From NCBI GenBank assembly GCA_945919075.1, contig CAMEIX010000002.1:62001-126000 (forward strand): 64,000 bases of DNA. Direction: 5' to 3'. The DNA is from an uncultured Lachnospiraceae bacterium. GTDB taxonomy: Bacteria; Bacillota; Clostridia; Lachnospirales; Lachnospiraceae. The notes below the pieces were generated by a model, which saw only the letters and a list, made by a program, of their open reading frames with translations, did no database searches and was not told the DNA's origin. The translations under genes were made by a program, and so were the position numbers. Position 1 is the first letter of the stretch, and the number at the start of each line of letters is the position of its first letter. This document shows positions 8,220-17,028 of the stretch, one piece after another.

Positions 8220-10308
8220 ACTTCTTGACCGAAAACATTTAATCTATGGAGTTTTGTTGCTTATTCTTTCCCTCTTTGTCATAGGTTTTCTGCTTGCCAG
8301 AAAAATGAACAGTATGATTACAAATTATATTTGTGATATGATTACCGAACAAGCAGCCACCATGACGAAGCTGGAAAATGAGTATTTTGAGTCGGAGTAT
8401 CGACAGCTTTCAGAAATTGCGGTATATCTGGAGGACGTTGTAGAAGAGGAAGAGAAAGTAAAAGAAAGGGCACAGGTTCTTTTTGAAGCCAATATGGAAG
8501 CAGGTGTGGAAAAAGGAGTATTGACACTGGACGGTCAGGCAATTTTGGGAAAGGCCTTATCCGTTGAAGACTTTATATGCATTAAAAATGCCTTTCAGGG
8601 ACATCATTCCATTGGTTACAAAGAGGGGGACGGGCTTTTGTTCTGTATGCCGGTTTTTAGAGGAAAAAATGTGAAATATGTTCTCTATTACCGGTATTTG
8701 CCTGATGAAGTACAAAAACGTTTTTCTACGGCAACATTTAAGGGAAAGGCTAATATTCTTATCGCCAATGAAAAGGATGAGGTAGTAGTAGCATCGGAAA
8801 ATGATGAAATCAATGCCGGGTTGATTGGGGAACTGCAGGATAACGGAATCATGATGGAACTCAGAAATCGCCTGAATGTTGCAACATCCGCAGCAAAGGC
8901 CGGAAAATGGAAGGGAAAAGACAGTATTTTTTTCCTGGCTGAAATCGGGGAAACGGATTTTTATATGATTGGACAGATGAATGAGGAGGATGTAGCGGAC
9001 GGAATTGACACGCTTATTGTCCTGGTTCTCTGGGTGTTCGGTCTGTTATTGGTATTGGTTGTCAGTGGAACGGTCTTTCTTTTCAGCATAGAAGGAAAAA
9101 TAACAGAAAGTGAGGCACTACGGGAGGCAAAGGAAGAAGCAGAACGTGCCAATGCCGCAAAAAGTGAATTTTTGTCCAATATGTCCCATGAAATCCGAAC
9201 GCCCATTAATGCGGTACTCGGAATGACGGAAATGATTTTAAAAGAATCCAAGGAAGAGCAGATTTTAGAGTATGCGGTATCGATTGACAGTGCCGGTAAT
9301 GCATTGCTTTCCATCATTAACGATGTTCTGGATCTTTCTAAAATAGAATCCGGTAAGATGGAAATTGTGGAATCCCAGTACGAATTTTATACGTTAATCA
9401 GTGACTGTTATCACATGGTATTAGACAGGGCAAAGAAGAAGAATCTGGAACTTAAGGTGAATTGTGATGAAACCATTCCTTCCAAAATGCATGGAGATAT
9501 GGTTCATATTCGGCAGATTCTGGTCAATTTCTTAACCAATGCGGTAAAATACACAAATGAAGGGTCTGTGGAATTTCGAATTAAAGGGGAATGTTGTGAA
9601 GATCTGTGCGCCCTGGCGTTTACAGTAAAGGATACAGGAATTGGTATCAAAAAGGAACATCTGGATAAATTGTTTGAAAAATTTGTGCGTGTTGAACTGA
9701 AGCGAAATCAGTCCGTTGAGGGAACCGGACTGGGACTTGCCATTACCCGCCAGCTTGCTGATCTTTTGGATGCACGGATTGAGGTGGAAAGTACCTATGG
9801 GGAAGGTTCCGAATTTACATTGTATATACAGCAGAAAATTGTAGACAATACTCCTGTGGGGAGAATGGAATTTGGTATTCACGATAACAAAGTGCTGCTT
9901 GCAAAGCAGAATGAAGAGCATTTTGAGGCACCCGGCAAGAGAATTCTGGTTGTGGATGATGTAGAAATGAACCTGAAAGTTTTCGGTTTTCTTTTGAAAA
10001 ACAGTAAGATGGAAATTGATAAGGCGACCAGTGGACAACAGTGCATTGATTTGATTCGTAAAAACACTTATGATATGATTTTTATGGACCATATGATGCC
10101 GGAGATGGATGGTATCGAAACTTTTGAGTACATGAAAAAAATGGAGGATAACCAGAGCAAAACAACGCCTGTTATTATGCTGACAGCAAATGCTACAGCA
10201 GGAGTAAAAGAACAATACATGGCATGCGGATTTACGGATTACCTGTCCAAACCTGTTAAGGGAGAACAATTAGAACAGGTACTGATAAAATATATGAAAA
10301 TGGGTTAA
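8209..10308 (+). CDS. Hybrid histidine kinase with C-terminal receiver
   Basis: A 699-residue inner-membrane kinase: helix at about 12-31, extracytoplasmic region 32-270 of no family I recognise, second helix at about 272-293, coiled linker, HisKA with His327 (SNMSHEIRTPINAV), HATPase_c with N, G1 (DTGIGI) and G2 (GTGLGLAI) boxes, and a receiver with acceptor Asp627 (MDHMMPEMDG). All catalytic motifs are present. The gene overlaps the upstream BMP gene and ends at a strong terminator, closing the cluster. Known for the family: autophosphorylation on His, transfer to its own Asp, then to an Hpt protein. Inferred: BMP proteins supply the stimulus, and the Hpt and HD-GYP/receiver proteins are the outputs. 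Confidence 0.88.
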   Translation: MKNKLLDRKHLIYGVLLLILSLFVIGFLLARKMNSMITNYICDMITEQAATMTKLENEYFESEYRQLSEIAVYLEDVVEEEEKVKERAQVLFEANMEAGVEKGVLTLDGQAILGKALSVEDFICIKNAFQGHHSIGYKEGDGLLFCMPVFRGKNVKYVLYYRYLPDEVQKRFSTATFKGKANILIANEKDEVVVASENDEINAGLIGELQDNGIMMELRNRLNVATSAAKAGKWKGKDSIFFLAEIGETDFYMIGQMNEEDVADGIDTLIVLVLWVFGLLLVLVVSGTVFLFSIEGKITESEALREAKEEAERANAAKSEFLSNMSHEIRTPINAVLGMTEMILKESKEEQILEYAVSIDSAGNALLSIINDVLDLSKIESGKMEIVESQYEFYTLISDCYHMVLDRAKKKNLELKVNCDETIPSKMHGDMVHIRQILVNFLTNAVKYTNEGSVEFRIKGECCEDLCALAFTVKDTGIGIKKEHLDKLFEKFVRVELKRNQSVEGTGLGLAITRQLADLLDARIEVESTYGEGSEFTLYIQQKIVDNTPVGRMEFGIHDNKVLLAKQNEEHFEAPGKRILVVDDVEMNLKVFGFLLKNSKMEIDKATSGQQCIDLIRKNTYDMIFMDHMMPEMDGIETFEYMKKMEDNQSKTTPVIMLTANATAGVKEQYMACGFTDYLSKPVKGEQLEQVLIKYMKMG

Positions 10309-10311
10309 AAG

Positions 10312-10340
10312 AAAAATGACCGGAAGTCCGGTCATTTTTT
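10312..10340. terminator. Bidirectional intrinsic terminator
   Basis: A perfect 12-bp stem (10312-10323 with 10328-10339, loop AAGT) is flanked by A and T runs, so it can stop transcription on both strands. It lies between the convergent kinase gene and the DAHP synthase gene. Confidence 0.85.
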
Positions 10341-10345
10341 GTATC

Positions 10346-11374
10346 TTATTCGTAATCTGCAATATCGTAGATGAGTCTTTCGGTATCTTCCCAGCCAAGA
10401 CAGGGATCAGTAATGGATCTGCCGTAGACACCTTCGCCCACCTTCTGGCAACCTTCCTCGATATAGCTTTCAATCATGACACCCTTAACCAGCTTGTGAA
10501 TATCGGGGCTTAATTTTCTGGAATGCATAACCTCTTTCACAATACGGATCTGCTGCTTAAACTGCTTGTTGGAATTGGAATGGTTCGCGTCAATGATGCA
10601 GGCAGGATTCTTCAAATCTCTTTCGTTGTAGAGATTTAAGAGGGTATTCAAATCCTCGTAATGATAGTTGGGTAGGTTACGCCCATATTTATTTGTGGCA
10701 CCGCGAAGCACGGTATGGGACAGTTCATTACCGGTAGTATGTACTTCATAACCTCTGTAAATAAAGGAATGAGGATGCTGGGCTGCATATACGGAATTTA
10801 ACATAACGGAGAAATCCCCACTGGTGGGATTCTTCATACCTGCGGGAACATCAAAGCCGCTGCATGCAAGGCGGTGCTGCTGGTCTTCTACGGAGCGTGC
10901 ACCAATGGCAACATAGGAGAGCAGGTCGGATACATACAACCAGTTCTCGGGATAGAGCATTTCGTCTGCCGCAGTCAGATGACTTTCCTCCATGGCATGA
11001 ATCTGCATTTTTCTCATGGCAATCAGTCCGGCAAGGAAATCCGGTTTCTTTTCGGGGTCGGGCTGGGAAACGATTCCCTTGTAGCCTTCTCCTGTGGTAC
11101 GGGGCTTATTCGTATAAATACGGGGAATCAGAATCAGTTTATCCTTCACTTTCTCATTGACTTTAGCAAGTCTTGTTACATAATCGCAAACGGCGGCTTC
11201 GTTATCTGCGGAGCAGGGACCGATGACCACCAGAAATTTATTGCTTTTGCCGGTGAATACATCCGCAATTTCTACATCTCTTTTTTGTTTTAACTCAATC
11301 AACTCCCTGGAAACGGGGAACTGTTCTTTGATTTCTTCCGGAGTGGGAAGTTTCTTTATAAATTCGTAACTCAT
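10346..11374 (-). CDS. aroF: 3-deoxy-7-phosphoheptulonate (DAHP) synthase, class I
   Basis: A 342-residue protein of the AroF/AroG/AroH type. It condenses phosphoenolpyruvate and erythrose 4-phosphate, the first step of the shikimate pathway, in the cytoplasm. Motifs seen include VIGPCSAD, PRTTGEGYKG, NPTSGDFSVML and DANHSNSNKQ (the last replaces the more common SHANS form). The start at 11374 (MSYEF) has AGAGG seven bases upstream; a start six codons earlier lacks any site. It has its own promoter in the gap after the flippase gene and shares the terminator at 10312-10340. Which of aroF, aroG or aroH it matches in regulation cannot be told from sequence alone. Confidence 0.9.
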   Translation of the reverse strand: MSYEFIKKLPTPEEIKEQFPVSRELIELKQKRDVEIADVFTGKSNKFLVVIGPCSADNEAAVCDYVTRLAKVNEKVKDKLILIPRIYTNKPRTTGEGYKGIVSQPDPEKKPDFLAGLIAMRKMQIHAMEESHLTAADEMLYPENWLYVSDLLSYVAIGARSVEDQQHRLACSGFDVPAGMKNPTSGDFSVMLNSVYAAQHPHSFIYRGYEVHTTGNELSHTVLRGATNKYGRNLPNYHYEDLNTLLNLYNERDLKNPACIIDANHSNSNKQFKQQIRIVKEVMHSRKLSPDIHKLVKGVMIESYIEEGCQKVGEGVYGRSITDPCLGWEDTERLIYDIADYE

Positions 11375-11408
11375 GTCAAAACCTCTTCTCATGTTCTTTT
11401 TGCAAACG

Positions 11409-11437
11409 ATTATACATCATAAAAAATAAGGGCGCAA
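11409..11437 (-). promoter_or_regulatory. Promoter of the DAHP synthase gene
   Basis: On the minus strand TTGCGC (11437-11432), a 17-base spacer and a perfect TATAAT (11414-11409) form a good vegetative promoter, giving a leader of about 28 bases before the start at 11374. Confidence 0.7.
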
Positions 11438-11443
11438 GTTGTT

Positions 11444-12766
11444 TTACCAGTATTTCTTTAACAGGCACATCAAAAGAAGGGCGCTGATTACCTGACTTAA
11501 AATGGTAGCAAAGATATAACTGTCTATGCCGAATAAAGGTACAAGGAAATAAACAAAACCAAGTCTAAGTGTTATAGATACCACACTGATTGCAAAAACC
11601 GGGATGGCTTTGCCGAGTCCGTGCAGGATGGAGGAGAGCATGGTACTCAGGTAAAGGAAGGGACAGATAAAACCCATACTGCGGATGTGGATTCCTGCCA
11701 GTTCACTTTTAAATAAGAATTTCCCGAAAAAGGGACCAAGCAGATAAAATGCGGCGGTACAAATAAGTCCCAGTAAGAGGCAGAGAAGAATGGTCTTGAC
11801 GGCGGTCTTTTTTACTTTTCCGCTGTCTCCGGTGCTGTCCGCTTCGGATACCATGGGAAGCAGGAGAACGGACATGGAGCCGGTAAGGGCATTGGGAAAA
11901 AAGATCAGGGGCAGTGCCATGCCGGTCAGTACACCGTAAACACAGAGCGAGGTTTTGACATCATATCCATAATCCTGCAGCTTCAGAGGTATCATAACGG
12001 CTTCGATACTCTGTAGAAAATTAATGACGATACGGCTTAAGCTGAGCGGAACGGCAAGAGAAAGCAGATGATCACATACGGTTCCGATTCCGGGAATGCG
12101 GCTCTCTTTTGCGGATTTGTCCAGACAGGCGTGACGGTAAATGGCACATACGGATACCAGGGTAGCTACCCCCTCTCCGATGACAAGACCAAGCACCGCA
12201 ACATTGATGGTGGGGGCACTTCCCGCCTTTTCAGCTAACAGTGAGGCAAATAAAACGCAGAGAATCCGGCAGAACTGTTCGATGAGCTGGGTGGCACTGG
12301 GAATACCGGTTTTCTTGATTCCATAGTAGAATCCGTTAATGCAGGAATGGACGGAAGAAAGAGGTACGGAGTAGGCAAGAATACGAATCATGGAAGCACA
12401 CCGGCTTTCATGCAAAAAGCCAACTGCGATTTTTTCGGAGAAGATAAGCAGAACTTCCATGCATATAAGGGAAAGGCCTATAGAGAAAAAGAGCCCTGCA
12501 AAAAGATAACGATAAGCAGCTCTTTTTTGCCCTTTTGCGATTTCGGCAGCTATGTATTTGGAAATGGAGGTCTGGATACCGGCGGCACAGAGGGAAAAGG
12601 TCAGGGCAAGGACCGGCCCTAACAACTGATAAATCCCCATTCCTTCTTCTCCAAACAGATTAGATAAGTAGATGCGGTAGAAAAAACCGATTAACCGGGA
12701 AAACAGACCGGTAAGTGTCAGAATCAAGGTGCCCTTGATAAAGGGATGCGCTTTTTTGAAAACCAT
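11444..12766 (-). CDS. SpoVB-like MOP-superfamily flippase
   Basis: A 440-residue integral membrane protein with 12 or more hydrophobic helices. It belongs to the polysaccharide-flippase (MurJ/Wzx/SpoVB) group; the N-terminal GLFSRLIGFFYRIYLSNLFG stretch is typical. Such proteins flip lipid-linked sugars; SpoVB acts in spore cortex formation. It has the usual family size, though slightly short for SpoVB (about 500). AAGGAAA precedes the ATG by six bases. It lies 48 bases after the PHP gene and is probably cotranscribed with it. Whether it moves cortex precursor or another polysaccharide is unknown. Confidence is high for the superfamily and moderate for SpoVB itself. Confidence 0.8.
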   Translation of the reverse strand: MVFKKAHPFIKGTLILTLTGLFSRLIGFFYRIYLSNLFGEEGMGIYQLLGPVLALTFSLCAAGIQTSISKYIAAEIAKGQKRAAYRYLFAGLFFSIGLSLICMEVLLIFSEKIAVGFLHESRCASMIRILAYSVPLSSVHSCINGFYYGIKKTGIPSATQLIEQFCRILCVLFASLLAEKAGSAPTINVAVLGLVIGEGVATLVSVCAIYRHACLDKSAKESRIPGIGTVCDHLLSLAVPLSLSRIVINFLQSIEAVMIPLKLQDYGYDVKTSLCVYGVLTGMALPLIFFPNALTGSMSVLLLPMVSEADSTGDSGKVKKTAVKTILLCLLLGLICTAAFYLLGPFFGKFLFKSELAGIHIRSMGFICPFLYLSTMLSSILHGLGKAIPVFAISVVSITLRLGFVYFLVPLFGIDSYIFATILSQVISALLLMCLLKKYW

Positions 12767-12814
12767 ATTTGTTTCCTTGGTTTTTTCTTAATTTATATGC
12801 AAAAAGAGGTCTTT

Positions 12815-13633
12815 TTATAATTTTAAAAATTCCGGCAGACGCTTTTCAAAGATCGTATAATAGCGAAAACCACAGTCGGAAAGAATTTCACGGGCACGGT
12901 CAAAATCCGAGGCCATGTCACGGGACTTGTGGGCATCGCTTCCCACAGTGATGATTTCTCCGCCAAGCTTGCGATAACGTTTCAGAATGGCGGTACAGGG
13001 ACTCACATCCTTTGTACCGTTTCTTAAACTTCCGGTGTTAAGCTCCAGACCTTTTTCGTTTTCAAGAAGAGTATAAAGAATCGGGTCAATGGCATCCTTG
13101 TATTTTTCGTAGGAATAGTCCAGGTCCTTATTCTTTCCGTAACGTACACAATAGTCAAGATGCCCGCAGACATCAAAGTTTCTGAACTTCTTTACATTTT
13201 CCAGAACGCAGGCGAAATATTCACGGTATGCTTCTTCGTCACAGCGCCCCTCATAAAAAGCAGGGTAGTAGGGGTCCTTTTTATTTGCGACGTGAACGGA
13301 GCCGATTATGAAATCAAAGTCATATCCCTTGGTATAAACGGATATCTCACGAAAAAGATGGGGCTGCAAACCGATTTCCACACCGAATAAAACCTGAATC
13401 TTTGCGGCATACTTTTCTTTGAGGCGGATGAGGTCATAGAGATAGGAATCGGTATTTAAAAGAAACATGCTTTCGGGACAGTCTGCGCTTACGGGATAGT
13501 CCATATCCATATGCTCGGTGAAGCAGATATGGGTAAGTCCGATCTGAATGGCGTGCAAAATTGCATTTTCCATGGGTTCTAAGCTGTCGCCGGAAAAGGA
13601 AGAATGTAAATGAAAGTCTGTTTTAATTGCCAT
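12815..13633 (-). CDS. PHP-domain phosphoesterase, histidinol-phosphatase family
   Basis: A 272-residue PHP metal-dependent phosphoesterase. Metal-ligand motifs appear in order: HLHSSFSGD near the start, TEHMD, GVEIG, GSVH, GHLD and GSDAH near the end. The closest known family is HisJ/HisK histidinol-phosphate phosphatase, but no other histidine genes are nearby, so the substrate is open. AGGAAAGGG lies seven bases before the ATG. It is divergent from gap and has its own promoter with a perfect palindrome just downstream of the -10 box. The flippase gene follows in the same direction. Confidence 0.82.
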   Translation of the reverse strand: MAIKTDFHLHSSFSGDSLEPMENAILHAIQIGLTHICFTEHMDMDYPVSADCPESMFLLNTDSYLYDLIRLKEKYAAKIQVLFGVEIGLQPHLFREISVYTKGYDFDFIIGSVHVANKKDPYYPAFYEGRCDEEAYREYFACVLENVKKFRNFDVCGHLDYCVRYGKNKDLDYSYEKYKDAIDPILYTLLENEKGLELNTGSLRNGTKDVSPCTAILKRYRKLGGEIITVGSDAHKSRDMASDFDRAREILSDCGFRYYTIFEKRLPEFLKL

Positions 13634-13674
13634 AACGGGGCCCTTTCCTAATGTAATATGGGGTATCTGACATA

Positions 13675-13688
13675 CAGGATATATCCTG
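13675..13688. promoter_or_regulatory. Perfect 14-bp palindrome in the PHP gene leader
   Basis: CAGGATATATCCTG equals its own reverse complement. It begins ten bases downstream of the minus-strand TATAAT, so it would cover roughly the +4 to +17 region, a classic repressor position. It shares the pattern CAnGnTATAnCnTG with the palindrome at 37698-37711. Confidence 0.5.
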
Positions 13689-13698
13689 CATTATGCAC

Positions 13699-13727
13699 AT
13701 TATAACAGAAAAAATAAATTTTTTCCA
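13699..13727 (-). promoter_or_regulatory. Promoter of the PHP / flippase genes
   Basis: Minus strand: TGGAAA (13727-13722), a 17-base spacer and a perfect TATAAT (13704-13699). The -35 matches consensus at four of six positions. Confidence 0.55.
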
Positions 13728-13735
13728 TTTTCATC

Positions 13736-13764
13736 TTGAATTATGTGGACAAATTAGGTAAAAT
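13736..13764 (+). promoter_or_regulatory. Promoter of gap
   Basis: TTGAAT (13736-13741), a 17-base spacer and TAAAAT (13759-13764) form a vegetative promoter back-to-back with the PHP promoter. The leader would be about 65 bases. Confidence 0.6.
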
Positions 13765-13834
13765 ATCCTTGCGATAAATAATTGACAATCAAAAGATTGC
13801 AATAAAAAGATAAGATTTTTAGGAGGAAACTAAA

Positions 13835-14848
13835 ATGGCAGTAAGAGTAGCAATTAATGGTTTCGGCCGTATTGGTCGTCTTGCATTCAGACAGATGTTT
13901 GATGCAGAAGGATATGAAGTAGTAGCAATCAACGATTTGACAAGCCCTAAGATGCTTGCACATCTGTTGAAATATGACTCTTCCCAGGGCAAATACAAAT
14001 ATGCTGATTCTGTAGTAGCAGGCGAAGACAATATCACTGTTAACGGCAAAACTATCACAATTTACAAAGAAGCAGATGCTTCCAAGCTTCCTTGGGGCGA
14101 ATTAAAGGTAGACGTAGTTCTGGAATGTACCGGTTTCTACTGCTCCAAAGACAAAGCAAGCGCTCATATCACAGCAGGTGCTCGTAAAGTTGTTATTTCT
14201 GCTCCCGCAGGTAATGACCTTCCTACCATCGTATACAATGTTAACCACAACACACTGAAGCCTGAAGATACTGTTATCTCCGCAGCTTCCTGTACCACAA
14301 ACTGCTTAGCTCCCATGGCTAAGGCATTAAATGACTTTGCTCCTATCCAGAGCGGTATCATGACCACCGTACATGCTTACACCGGTGATCAGATGATTCT
14401 TGACGGACCTCAGAGAAAGGGCGATTTAAGAAGAAGCCGTGCAGGCGCTTGCAACATCGTTCCCAACTCTACCGGTGCTGCAAAGGCAATCGGCCTTGTT
14501 ATTCCTGAATTAAACGGCAAGTTAATCGGTTCCGCTCAGCGTGTACCTACCCCTACCGGTTCTACTACAATCCTTGTAGCAGTTGTTAAGGGTGAAGTTA
14601 CCAAAGAAGGCATCAATGCAGCTATGAAGGCAGCTAAGACCGAATCCTTCGATTACAATGAGGACGAAATCGTATCCTCCGATATCGTAGGAAGCACCTA
14701 TGGTTCTATCTTCGATGCAACCCAGACCATGGTTTCCAAGATGGAAGATGGCAACTCCTTAGTACAGGTTGTTTCCTGGTATGACAATGAAAACAGCTAC
14801 ACCAGCCAGATGGTACGTACCATTAAGTACTTCAGCGAGTTAGCATAA
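13835..14848 (+). CDS. gap: Glyceraldehyde-3-phosphate dehydrogenase
   Basis: A 337-residue cytoplasmic glycolytic enzyme that oxidises glyceraldehyde 3-phosphate with NAD and phosphate. The N-terminal [10 protein letters not shown] nucleotide-binding motif, catalytic Cys153 in ASCTTNC and the C-terminal [13 protein letters not shown] block are all present. AGGAGG lies nine bases before the ATG. The codon choice looks strongly biased, as expected for a highly expressed gene. It is followed by an intrinsic terminator before pgk, so gap can also make a monocistronic message. Certain. Confidence 0.98.
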   Translation: MAVRVAINGFGRIGRLAFRQMFDAEGYEVVAINDLTSPKMLAHLLKYDSSQGKYKYADSVVAGEDNITVNGKTITIYKEADASKLPWGELKVDVVLECTGFYCSKDKASAHITAGARKVVISAPAGNDLPTIVYNVNHNTLKPEDTVISAASCTTNCLAPMAKALNDFAPIQSGIMTTVHAYTGDQMILDGPQRKGDLRRSRAGACNIVPNSTGAAKAIGLVIPELNGKLIGSAQRVPTPTGSTTILVAVVKGEVTKEGINAAMKAAKTESFDYNEDEIVSSDIVGSTYGSIFDATQTMVSKMEDGNSLVQVVSWYDNENSYTSQMVRTIKYFSELA

Positions 14849-14870
14849 TTTGTCTGAATCAGACCTTTTG

Positions 14871-14906
14871 GAGGTCCGGCCTTATAAGGGACCGGGCCTC
14901 TTTTTT
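14871..14906 (+). terminator. Terminator between gap and pgk
   Basis: A nine-pair stem (14871-14879 with 14892-14900, one G-T pair) is followed by six T. Because pgk follows closely with no clear promoter, it probably works partially and sets the gap to pgk ratio. Confidence 0.75.
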
Positions 14907-14953
14907 CATCATGAGAACACATGACAAATATTTAATAAATGGAGGTTTTAGAA

Positions 14954-16177
14954 ATGGGTTTAAACAAGAAGTCCGTAGATGACATTAACGCAAAAGGTAA
15001 GAGAGTACTGGTCAGATGTGATTTTAACGTTCCTTTAAAGAACGGTGAAATTACGGATGAAACACGTATTGTAGCAGCTCTTCCTACCATTCAGAAATTA
15101 ATTAACGATGGCGGCAAGGTAATTCTCTGCTCCCATTTAGGAAAAGTAAAGAACGGCCCTAATGAAGGAGAATCTCTGGCTCCCGTTGCAGCAAGACTTT
15201 CCGAAAAGTTAGGCAAACCCGTTAAATTTGTTGCGGATTACAATGTAACCGGTGAAGAAGCAACTGCAGCAGTAGCAGCCATGAAGGAAGGCGATGTAGT
15301 ATTATTACAGAATACCCGTTTCCGTGGTGCGGAAGAAACCAAAAACGGTGAGGAATTCAGCAAGGAACTTGCAGATCTTGCAGATCTCTATGTATGTGAT
15401 GCATTCGGTTCCTCCCACAGAGCACATGCTTCCGTGGAAGGCGTTACCAAATTCATTACGGCTAAGGGCGGCGAAAATGTAGTAGGTTACCTGATGCAGA
15501 AGGAAATCAACTTCCTCGGAAATGCAGTAGAAAATCCGGTAAGACCCTTCGTTGCAATCCTTGGCGGTGCAAAGGTTGCAGATAAGTTAAATGTAATTTC
15601 CAATCTTCTTGAGAAGTGTGATACCCTTATCATCGGCGGCGGTATGGCATATACCTTCTTAAAAGCACAGGGCTACGAAATCGGTAAGTCCTTAGTAGAT
15701 GATACCAAACTTGATTACTGCAAGGAAATGATGGAAAAGGCAACCAAACTTGGCAAGAACCTTCTTCTTCCCGTGGATGCCGTAACCATCGCTGATTTCC
15801 CGAATCCCATCGATGCTCCCGTAGAAGTGGAAACCTGTGACGTTGCAGATATGCCTGCAGACAGAGAAGGCTGTGATATCGGACCTAAGAGCCAGGCACT
15901 CTTTGCAGACGCTGTAAAGAACGCCAAGACCGTTGTTTGGAACGGACCTATGGGTGTGTTTGAAAATCCGACTCTTGCAGCAGGTACGATTGCCGTTGCA
16001 AAGGCTCTTGCGGATACCGATGCTACCACCATTATCGGCGGCGGAGATTCTGCAGCAGCAGTAAACCAGTTAGGCTTCGGTGACAAGATGTCCCATATCT
16101 CTACCGGTGGTGGTGCTTCCCTGGAATTCTTAGAGGGTAAGACTCTGCCCGGCGTTGCAGCAGCAGACGATAAATAA
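14954..16177 (+). CDS. pgk: Phosphoglycerate kinase
   Basis: A 407-residue glycolytic kinase that makes ATP from 1,3-bisphosphoglycerate. Seen: RCDFNVPL near the N-terminus, [14 protein letters not shown], and the C-terminal GGGDSAAAV nucleotide loop with [10 protein letters not shown]. The length is normal for bacteria. The start at 14954 is preceded eight bases earlier by GGAGG (14941-14945); an upstream in-frame ATG at 14939 would sit on the far side of that site and is rejected. It lies between gap and tpiA as in many Firmicutes. Confidence 0.97.
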   Translation: MGLNKKSVDDINAKGKRVLVRCDFNVPLKNGEITDETRIVAALPTIQKLINDGGKVILCSHLGKVKNGPNEGESLAPVAARLSEKLGKPVKFVADYNVTGEEATAAVAAMKEGDVVLLQNTRFRGAEETKNGEEFSKELADLADLYVCDAFGSSHRAHASVEGVTKFITAKGGENVVGYLMQKEINFLGNAVENPVRPFVAILGGAKVADKLNVISNLLEKCDTLIIGGGMAYTFLKAQGYEIGKSLVDDTKLDYCKEMMEKATKLGKNLLLPVDAVTIADFPNPIDAPVEVETCDVADMPADREGCDIGPKSQALFADAVKNAKTVVWNGPMGVFENPTLAAGTIAVAKALADTDATTIIGGGDSAAAVNQLGFGDKMSHISTGGGASLEFLEGKTLPGVAAADDK

Positions 16178-16186
16178 GACAGAATT

Positions 16187-16220
16187 TACGGGACCGGCTT
16201 TCGGTCGGCCCCGTACTTTT
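16187..16220 (+). terminator. Hairpin between pgk and tpiA
   Basis: TACGGG and CCCGTA arms with an inner CCGGC/GTCGG stem (16187-16215, one internal mismatch) are followed by CTTTTAAATTTT. It is probably a partial terminator or processing site between two cotranscribed genes. Confidence 0.5.
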
Positions 16221-16247
16221 AAATTTTAAAATGAAGAGGAAAAAGAA

Positions 16248-16997
16248 ATGGCAAGAAGAAAAATTATTGCCGGTAACTGGAAGATGAACATGACTCCCAG
16301 TGAAGCGGTAGCATTAATCGAAAAGTTAAAACCCCTTGTAGTAACGGAAGATGCAGACGTTGTTTTCTGCGTACCTGCAATTGACATTATTCCCGCTGTA
16401 GAAGCAGCAAAAGGCACCAATATCGAAATCGGTGCGGAAAATATGTATTTTGAAGAAAAAGGTGCCTTCACCGGTGAAATCGCACCGAATATGCTCACCG
16501 ATGCAGGTGTAAAATATGTCATTATCGGTCATTCCGAAAGAAGAGAGTATTTTGCGGAAACCGACGAAACCGTAAATAAGAAGGTGTTAAAGGCTTTTGA
16601 ACACGGTCTGACCCCCATTATCTGCTGTGGAGAATCCCTGACCCAGAGAGAACAGGGCATTACCATTGACTGGATTCGCCAGCAGATTAAGATTGCTTTC
16701 TTAAATGTGACTGCAGAGCAGGCTGCAAAAGCAGTCATTGCCTATGAACCCATCTGGGCAATCGGTACCGGTAAGGTTGCAACCACCGAACAGGCAGAAG
16801 AAGTATGTGCAGCAATCCGTGCCTGCATCGCAGAAATTTATGATGCAGCAACTGCAGAAGCTATCCGTATCCAGTACGGCGGTTCCGTATCCGCAGCAAG
16901 CGCTCCTGAATTATTTGCACAGGCAAATATTGACGGTGGTCTTGTAGGCGGTGCTTCCTTAAAAGAAGATTTCGGAAAAATCGTGAACTATAAATAA
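16248..16997 (+). CDS. tpiA: Triosephosphate isomerase
   Basis: A 249-residue TIM-barrel enzyme interconverting dihydroxyacetone phosphate and glyceraldehyde 3-phosphate. The catalytic residues Asn10 and Lys12 (AGNWKMN), His95 (IIGHSERR) and Glu167 ([11 protein letters not shown]) are in their expected places, and the phosphate-binding YGGSV and GLVGGASL loops are present. Normal length. pilT begins 31 bases after its stop with no terminator between, so glycolytic readthrough into pilT is likely. Confidence 0.98.
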   Translation: MARRKIIAGNWKMNMTPSEAVALIEKLKPLVVTEDADVVFCVPAIDIIPAVEAAKGTNIEIGAENMYFEEKGAFTGEIAPNMLTDAGVKYVIIGHSERREYFAETDETVNKKVLKAFEHGLTPIICCGESLTQREQGITIDWIRQQIKIAFLNVTAEQAAKAVIAYEPIWAIGTGKVATTEQAEEVCAAIRACIAEIYDAATAEAIRIQYGGSVSAASAPELFAQANIDGGLVGGASLKEDFGKIVNYK

Positions 16998-17028
16998 TCA
17001 ATTTTGAAACACAATAGGAGAGGGAAAT

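Noticed and set aside
9532-10269. Long minus-strand open frame (245 codons) opposite the hybrid kinase; a similar one at 57168-57797 opposite flhB
   Set aside because: Both are antisense to clearly coding genes, have His/Phe/Cys-rich composition typical of reversed AT-rich codons and show no family motif.
12780-12825. Short A/T inverted repeat between the PHP and flippase genes as a terminator
   Set aside because: Stem of about seven A-T rich pairs with almost no loop; too weak to call.
13782-13787. TTGACA close to gap
   Set aside because: No -10 box at 16-18 bases; the pair at 13736-13764 fits better.
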